The notes under the pieces were generated by a model, which was not told the DNA's origin, did not search any database, and saw nothing but the letters and a program-made list of their open reading frames with translations. Below, piece after piece: positions 59,241-64,000 of a stretch of 64,000 nucleotides of DNA. Origin of the DNA: Tolypothrix sp. FACHB-123. Its GTDB lineage: Bacteria; Cyanobacteriota; Cyanobacteriia; Cyanobacteriales; Nostocaceae. Made by a program: the position numbers and the translations under genes. Each line of letters opens with the position of its first letter. The stretch's first letter is position 1. The DNA lies in NCBI RefSeq assembly GCF_014697075.1, contig NZ_JACJRE010000001.1, positions 124,001 to 188,000 on the forward strand. Reading direction: 5' to 3'.

Positions 59241-61052
59241 TTAAAATCTGAATGTAGTCCGAATCAGGCCTGTATAGATGGTGTCGTTATTGCTATTATG
59301 TTCGGGATTAAATATCACAATCAAACCTGGTGTAATCGAGAGATTGTTATTCACTTGATAACGATATAAAGCCTCTAAATGGAAGGAAGTATTAGTGTCT
59401 ATACGTCTGTCTGGTACAAGATTAGTCGCACTAACGCTATTATTGCCAAAGTCGTTACTAGTTACCTTGGGTGGTTGTCCAAAGATAATACCCCCAAGAT
59501 TACCCTTTTTACCCAAGTCTGGGAAGGCTAAAGTCACCGCCCAGTTCCAAATGTCGGCTTGATCGCCACGATTCACATTAGCACCAGAACTATTTTCCGC
59601 GATCGCTTGTGTATATCCTACCCAACCAGCGAGGGTAAATTGAGGGCTGAAACGATAGTTGGCTTGTAGTCCATAGTGATTGCTGGTCGTGTTGACTGGA
59701 GTAGTAGCGCTAGAGTTGAAGGGATTATTTGCAAATGCACTACCATAGGAACCCGAAACTACCACATCACCATCATTGTTAGCACCTCTGAGGTAGGAGT
59801 GTGCATAAGTTAAACCTAGAGTAAAGTCTTTATTTGGTTGAAACGCCAATTGTGCTAAAGCGCCATAACTCCCATCAAATAGGCCTTTACCGTTACTCGG
59901 ATCGTTTGCTCTGCGAGCGAGATAACCACCTGATAAGGTAATGCTGTCACTCAACTTAAAAATCGCACTGATACCTGAACCGATATTGCTACCAGAGCCA
60001 GTATTACTAGCGCGATAAATTGGCGAAAAACGACCAAAACGAGACAATGAACCAACGGGAGTAGAAGACAACAAGGGATTAAAAGTATTGAAGTTGTCGT
60101 AAAACTCGCCACCAATAGCATCAACAATCACGTTGAGGCGATCGCCTACAGGAAAGCGATAATATAACTTACCCATCTGAACGCTGTTATCAGCATTATT
60201 GGTAGTGTCCCAAGAGTTGCGAGTCATGTTTGTCCCGGTGACAGCACCACTAAAAGCAATGGTGTTGTTAGCTTCTAAACGGGTAAATAATTGGTCTTTA
60301 CCAGTAAAGCTAGTAACGAAATTGATGCGGATGCGATCGCTCAACGTGGCTCTATCTTGCAGCCTCCGTCCACCGGATGCAGCATACTGATTGTTAGCAA
60401 AAGTTTCTCTAGTTGCGCCTGCGGGACGAGCGTTAATTTCATTCCACACATCTGAGTTTAAAGCGCGATCGCCACCAAACACACTACCAAGACTGATAAT
60501 CACTTCTGCATTTAACTTGGTAGTGGTAGAAAATTGTTGACTTTCCAAGGTTGCTGTACGACCTTCTAAGCCATCCATCCTTCCCCGCAGTTCTGTTAGC
60601 CCATCAGCAAACTCTTGTTGTAATTTTTGCAATGTTTCTAAGTCTTGCTTAGTTACTAAGTCGGCTGTAGCAGTTGCAATCAGTTCGTTGACTCGATTCA
60701 AACAAGCATTCAAACCTGCTGCAAATTCATAGCGTGTCAGCGCCCGATTTCCACGAAAGCTACTATCTGGATATCCAGCAATACAACCATAGCGCTCAAC
60801 CAAAGATTGCAAAGCACCAAAGGCCCAATCTGTGGGTTGGACATCAGAAAGTTGCGATACTGATGTCACCTGCTCCATTGCAGAGTTGGACTGTTCTATA
60901 TTGTCATCAGACAGTTGCTGACTCTGTTGGGATAGTTCATTCTGTGACTCATCTAGTTGGCTATTTCCTAGCACTGGATTTGCTGATGCAGCTTTAGCTG
61001 ACATCATTGTAGCTAGCATGAATAAAAAAGAAGACCGTACAAAAGTGGACAT
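59241..61052 (-). CDS. Iron-uptake-type cyanobacterial porin (SLH + OprB)
   Basis: 603 residues. Signal peptide MSTFVRSSFLFMLATMMSAKAASA-N; ATG at 61052 is preferred over a GTG three codons upstream because it gives a normal signal. An SLH domain (~60-120: SDVQPTDWAFGALQSLVERYGC, then GYPDSSFRGNRALTRYEFAAGL) binds peptidoglycan-linked polymer. A short coiled coil (~125-165) precedes a C-terminal OprB-like beta-barrel (~170-603) ending in TGLIRTTFRF with terminal Phe, as required for outer-membrane assembly. Such porins admit inorganic ions, including iron, through the outer membrane. Confidence 0.92.
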   Translation of the reverse strand: MSTFVRSSFLFMLATMMSAKAASANPVLGNSQLDESQNELSQQSQQLSDDNIEQSNSAMEQVTSVSQLSDVQPTDWAFGALQSLVERYGCIAGYPDSSFRGNRALTRYEFAAGLNACLNRVNELIATATADLVTKQDLETLQKLQQEFADGLTELRGRMDGLEGRTATLESQQFSTTTKLNAEVIISLGSVFGGDRALNSDVWNEINARPAGATRETFANNQYAASGGRRLQDRATLSDRIRINFVTSFTGKDQLFTRLEANNTIAFSGAVTGTNMTRNSWDTTNNADNSVQMGKLYYRFPVGDRLNVIVDAIGGEFYDNFNTFNPLLSSTPVGSLSRFGRFSPIYRASNTGSGSNIGSGISAIFKLSDSITLSGGYLARRANDPSNGKGLFDGSYGALAQLAFQPNKDFTLGLTYAHSYLRGANNDGDVVVSGSYGSAFANNPFNSSATTPVNTTSNHYGLQANYRFSPQFTLAGWVGYTQAIAENSSGANVNRGDQADIWNWAVTLAFPDLGKKGNLGGIIFGQPPKVTSNDFGNNSVSATNLVPDRRIDTNTSFHLEALYRYQVNNNLSITPGLIVIFNPEHNSNNDTIYTGLIRTTFRF

Positions 61053-61365
61053 TACCCTCACACCTCAAATCTATTCAAATCACCAAATATATTGGTATAG
61101 GTGGCAAGAATAATACCAATATTGTTGGCTAAAATCAATTGTATTAAATAGGCAAATCCTGACTTTATCAAATCTTTACGCAATCAAATCGGCTAGATCT
61201 CTAGCCTTAGGCGATCGCTACAGCATCACAAGCTTAAATTCATAGTAGTATGATTACCAACCTAATTATGTTGATTGGGTTGGTAACCCTACCTGAAGTA
61301 TCAGCTTGCAACTTTTCTAACTCTCGAAAAAATGGGCGAACTGGGAGTACTGATTTAAAAGTCTC
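61053..61365. other. 313-bp gap with a 9-bp hairpin
   Basis: Upstream of the porin gene and downstream of modBC. TTACCAACC (61254-61262) and GGTTGGTAA (61278-61286) form a perfect 9-bp stem, 80 bp after the modBC stop. No T-run follows on the minus strand. The AT-rich remainder should hold the porin promoter. No gene was seen. Confidence 0.5.
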
Positions 61366-63183
61366 TCAAGATTCCATCAAAATTAAGCTGAGGGGATCGA
61401 GACGCAAATACCAAGGAAAAGGCTGATCTTTAATTGTTACCCATTTTTCTTTAAAGACTTCTGCTTGCAAATGGTAGTCTTGAGGATTATTAGCAGCAGA
61501 ATGCAGTTTTAAAAATAAAGTCATGCGGTGTGGTGTTTCACTAGTTCTGACTAACCAACAAGGAAAAGTATTTTCCTGATTAGGGTCTTTGGTAAAGCTG
61601 ATGTGATGGGCACGAATACCAACATAAGATATATTTTGAGGCATCGCTGCCATAATTTTCAGCTGACAACCCCAATCAAGAGCTTCAATCAAACCCGATC
61701 GCAATAGCTGCGCCTGTGAAAAGTTCTTACAACCGGTGATTTGCGCAACGCTCACGGTGCTAGGATGCTCAAAAATATCGTATTTAGAACCATATTGCAC
61801 AGCTCGACCATGTTCTAAAACCAACAAATTAGGGCAAACTCGGTAAGCTTCTTCCATATTATGGGTGACAAACAAAGCCACGCCTTGATAATCAGCTAAA
61901 GTTGCGGTCATTTGCTGTTCTAATTGACTCCGCAGGTGGGTATCGAGTGCAGAGAAAGGCTCATCTAATAGTAATGCTTGAGGTTTCGAGGCTAATGCTC
62001 TAGCCAAAGCTACACGTTGTTGCTGACCTCCAGAAAGTTGGTGCGGATAGCGATCGCCTAATCCTTGCAACTGCATAGCTAATAATTGCTCTTCTATCTG
62101 TAAGCGGATACTACCCTTAGATAGTCCTTTGGGTAAGGCAAAAGCAATATTTTGTGCCACAGTCATGTGGGGGAATAAAGCATAATTCTGCACTAAAAAC
62201 CCGATGTGGCGATCGCGACTGGGCAGATTAATTCTTTGTTCGGAATCAAACAATACTTTACCATTAAGGACAATTCGTCCTTTGGTTGGTGTTTCTATCC
62301 CCGCAAGACAACGCAGAATCATGCTTTTACCAGCACCAGAACCTCCCAACAATCCTAAGGTTTGCTCGTCGGTATTAAAAGCTACTTCCAGATGAAAACT
62401 CGGCAGTGTTTTTGCGATATCTAAACTTAATCCCACAGTCGAAGATATTTTAGGGGACACAGAGGCTTCATTAACTTGTGTGCTTTTTTTGCGTATCCTT
62501 ATTTCCCTGTGTCCTCGCCGCCCTTTTTCTCTAGACTCTTGCCAAAAGTTGACACCAATAATTCCCGATAGGGAAATTGCCATAATTACAATCGACCAAA
62601 ACCAAGCTTCATCCATAGCTCCGGCTTCCACAGCAAAATAAATTGCCATTGGAATCGTTTGCGTTTGTCCGGGAATGTTACCAGCCAGCATCAGCGTCGC
62701 CCCGAATTCACCCAAAGCACGGGCAAAAGCCAGAGTTGTCGCGGCTAAAATTCCCGGTAGTGCTAACGGTAAACTAATTCGCCAAAAAATTGTCGATTCC
62801 TTTGCTCCCAGAGTTCTGGCTACCCGCAGGAGATTACTATCAATTTGTTCAAAAGCTCCAAGCGCAGTTTTATACATTAAAGGAAAAGAAACCACCGTAG
62901 CTGCGATCGCTGCACCATACCAAGTAAAAACAATGCTGAAGTCCAAGGGCTGCATGAGTTTTCCTACAGGCCCGTTTTTCCCAAAAAATAGCAATAACAA
63001 AAAACCAACCACTGTAGGAGGTAAAATCAGTGGTGCCACAAAGATCCCCTCAATCAGTGATTTTGCTTTGCCTCGATATCCTAGCATCCAATAGGCAGCA
63101 GTAATACCTAAAAAGAAAGTAATAAATGTGGCAAGTAATGAAGTTTTTAGTGATATCCACAGGGGCGATAAATCCGGTGCCAT
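61366..63183 (-). CDS. modBC: Fused molybdate ABC permease/ATPase (ModBC)
   Basis: 605 residues from ATG 63183 (MAPDLSPLWISLKTSL, the usual ModB start); an in-frame ATG at 63234 would add 17. Residues ~1-215 are the ModB permease with five helices and the EAA-type loop (ARTLGAKESTIFWRISLPLALPG, shown in outline). A charged linker leads to the ModC ATPase (~250-470): Walker A GGSGAGKS, signature LSGGQQQRVALARAL, Walker B ALLLDEPFSALD, H-loop FVTHNMEEA. A TOBE-like tail follows. The modB-modC fusion is known from cyanobacteria. It imports molybdate for nitrate reductase and nitrogenase. modA lies directly upstream. Confidence 0.93.
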   Translation of the reverse strand: MAPDLSPLWISLKTSLLATFITFFLGITAAYWMLGYRGKAKSLIEGIFVAPLILPPTVVGFLLLLFFGKNGPVGKLMQPLDFSIVFTWYGAAIAATVVSFPLMYKTALGAFEQIDSNLLRVARTLGAKESTIFWRISLPLALPGILAATTLAFARALGEFGATLMLAGNIPGQTQTIPMAIYFAVEAGAMDEAWFWSIVIMAISLSGIIGVNFWQESREKGRRGHREIRIRKKSTQVNEASVSPKISSTVGLSLDIAKTLPSFHLEVAFNTDEQTLGLLGGSGAGKSMILRCLAGIETPTKGRIVLNGKVLFDSEQRINLPSRDRHIGFLVQNYALFPHMTVAQNIAFALPKGLSKGSIRLQIEEQLLAMQLQGLGDRYPHQLSGGQQQRVALARALASKPQALLLDEPFSALDTHLRSQLEQQMTATLADYQGVALFVTHNMEEAYRVCPNLLVLEHGRAVQYGSKYDIFEHPSTVSVAQITGCKNFSQAQLLRSGLIEALDWGCQLKIMAAMPQNISYVGIRAHHISFTKDPNQENTFPCWLVRTSETPHRMTLFLKLHSAANNPQDYHLQAEVFKEKWVTIKDQPFPWYLRLDPLSLILMES

Positions 63184-63269
63184 AGTTTTTTGCTGAAAAA
63201 TGTAGTGAATTAGAGCTAGTTTGAATGGGTGCATTCCATGCTCAAACAGCCCTGTGAAAATTTCTTTTG

Positions 63270-64000
63270 TTAACTACCAGCTACGATAAATCCCTGTTTT
63301 TCAAACACTGTTTTGGCTTCATTACCTGATAAAAATTGCACAAAATCCTTAGCAGCATCGACATTTTTACTGCTTTTGAGGACTGCAATGGGATAAACGA
63401 TAGGAGAATGAGTGTTTTGGGATGCCGTGGCGACAATTTTTACTTTTGGGGTACTTTTAGCATCTGAGAAGTAAACCAACCCCGCATCAGCATTACCTGA
63501 TTCTACGTAATTGAGAGCTTGACGAACGTCTTTAGCGTAAACTGCCTTGCCTTTAACCTGGTCAAGAATTTTTAATGAAGTTAAGACTTGTTGAGCGTAA
63601 ACTCCAGCCGGGACACTTTTGGGTTCGCCTAGAGCAATCTTTTTAATGCTTGGTGAAGATAAGTCTTTAAAATCAGTGATCACTGGAGAATTTTGAGGTG
63701 CAATCAACACTATTTGATTTTTCAACAAATCCTTGCGAGTTTCATTAACTAATAAACCTTTTTGCTGTAAAGCATCTATCTGTTTAGTTGCAGCTGAGAT
63801 AAATACGTCAACCCTTGCGCCTTGTTCAATTTGTTGCTGTAAAGCACCCGACGAACCAAAGTTGTATATCAGATTGACATTTGGCTTTTGTTTGCTGTAC
63901 AGAGGCTTGATTTCATCCATTGCATCTTTGAGGCTAGCAGCTGCTGATATTGTTAAACTTGCTGTTTGTGCTGCTGGGCTAGCAGTTGAAGATGGGTTAG
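63270..64000 (-). CDS. modA: Molybdate-binding protein ModA (5' end outside window)
   Basis: Periplasmic solute-binding protein. The frame is open past an internal ATG (63920) to the right edge and encodes SLTISAAASLKDAMDEI, the normal start of mature ModA, so the signal peptide and initiation codon lie beyond base 64000. Other ModA blocks are NFGSSGALQQQIEQGARVDVFISAA, LGEPKSVPAGVYAQQ, GNADAGLVYFSDA and VQFLSGNEAKTVFEKQGF. It binds molybdate or tungstate and hands it to the fused ModBC transporter encoded 86 bp downstream on the same strand. The ~240 residues visible are nearly the whole mature protein. Confidence 0.94.
   Translation of the reverse strand, partial: NPSSTASPAAQTASLTISAAASLKDAMDEIKPLYSKQKPNVNLIYNFGSSGALQQQIEQGARVDVFISAATKQIDALQQKGLLVNETRKDLLKNQIVLIAPQNSPVITDFKDLSSPSIKKIALGEPKSVPAGVYAQQVLTSLKILDQVKGKAVYAKDVRQALNYVESGNADAGLVYFSDAKSTPKVKIVATASQNTHSPIVYPIAVLKSSKNVDAAKDFVQFLSGNEAKTVFEKQGFIVAGS

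Noticed and set aside
1..64000. tRNA, rRNA, transposase or phage genes
   Set aside because: Scanned by eye for cloverleaf-like sequence and for transposase or integrase motifs; none was convincing. A tRNAscan or Rfam search would settle it.

Overview
The window looks like chromosomal DNA of a filamentous, probably heterocyst-forming cyanobacterium (Nostocales). The signs are very frequent HIP1 octamers (GCGATCGC), heptamer-type short tandem repeats in many intergenic gaps (GGGCATT, ACAACTG and TCAACAG units), a phycobilin lyase, a cyanobacteriochrome kinase, TPR-CHAT proteins, an SLH/OprB porin and a fused ModBC permease. No rRNA, tRNA, transposase, phage gene or CRISPR array was seen. The sequence cuts one gene at each edge: an NhaP-type antiporter on the left and modA on the right.

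Region by region: (1) 1.2-7.0 kb is a co-directional minus-strand light/bilin block: a HEAT-repeat NblB-like protein, a CpcS/CpeS-type bilin lyase, a sensor kinase whose GAF domain carries both cysteines of a DXCF cyanobacteriochrome, an Rcp1-like response regulator overlapping it by 4 bp, and a PAS hybrid kinase. (2) 7.3-10.0 kb holds a saccharopine-dehydrogenase-like protein, a small MITE-like element beside a glutathione-S-transferase remnant, and a DUF1624 membrane acyltransferase. (3) 10.2-15.7 kb is one 1812-codon gene: nuclease/phosphatase, two phytase-associated esterase-like modules, a beta-propeller phytase and RTX repeats, with a Pho-box-like site upstream. (4) 16-24 kb is mixed metabolism: orphan HigA-like antitoxin, alpha/beta hydrolase, a 63-bp tandem repeat array, Coq4-like protein, CYTH phosphatase, KDPG aldolase, L,D-transpeptidase, amidohydrolase, a hypothetical protein and a DUF72 protein.

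(5) 24.4-33.9 kb is a tandem triplication of exported TPR-CHAT proteins (974, 895 and 1014 aa). Promoter/leader and 3' flank were duplicated with the genes, and the lengths differ by whole 40-residue TPR units. A 21-bp repeat array follows. (6) 34.4-41 kb looks partly like metal/oxyanion stress: PadR regulator, lipoprotein, Blh-like phosphatase, ChrA chromate transporter, a Rieske-oxygenase remnant, phytochelatin-synthase-like protein divergent from a BASS transporter, and an FAD monooxygenase. (7) 41.3-44.9 kb has small envelope and hypothetical proteins plus a GalU-type uridylyltransferase. (8) 45.6-51.8 kb is an efflux block: two YdcZ-type half-transporters divergent from a MarR regulator, with two palindromic operators between them, then an RND pump and its adaptor.

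(9) 51.9-54.0 kb is a roughly 2-kb segment (kinase-like APH protein and DUF1772 protein) flanked by inverted copies of a ~92-bp repeat. (10) 54-59 kb has a photolyase-like FAD domain and a photolyase-like alpha/beta domain as separate neighbouring genes, a TspO protein, a duplicated-domain hypothetical, a Yip1-like protein and a membrane-anchored hydrolase-like protein. (11) 59.2-64 kb has an iron-uptake-type porin and the molybdate system modA-modBC.

All functions are read from motifs and family memory; no database search was run.
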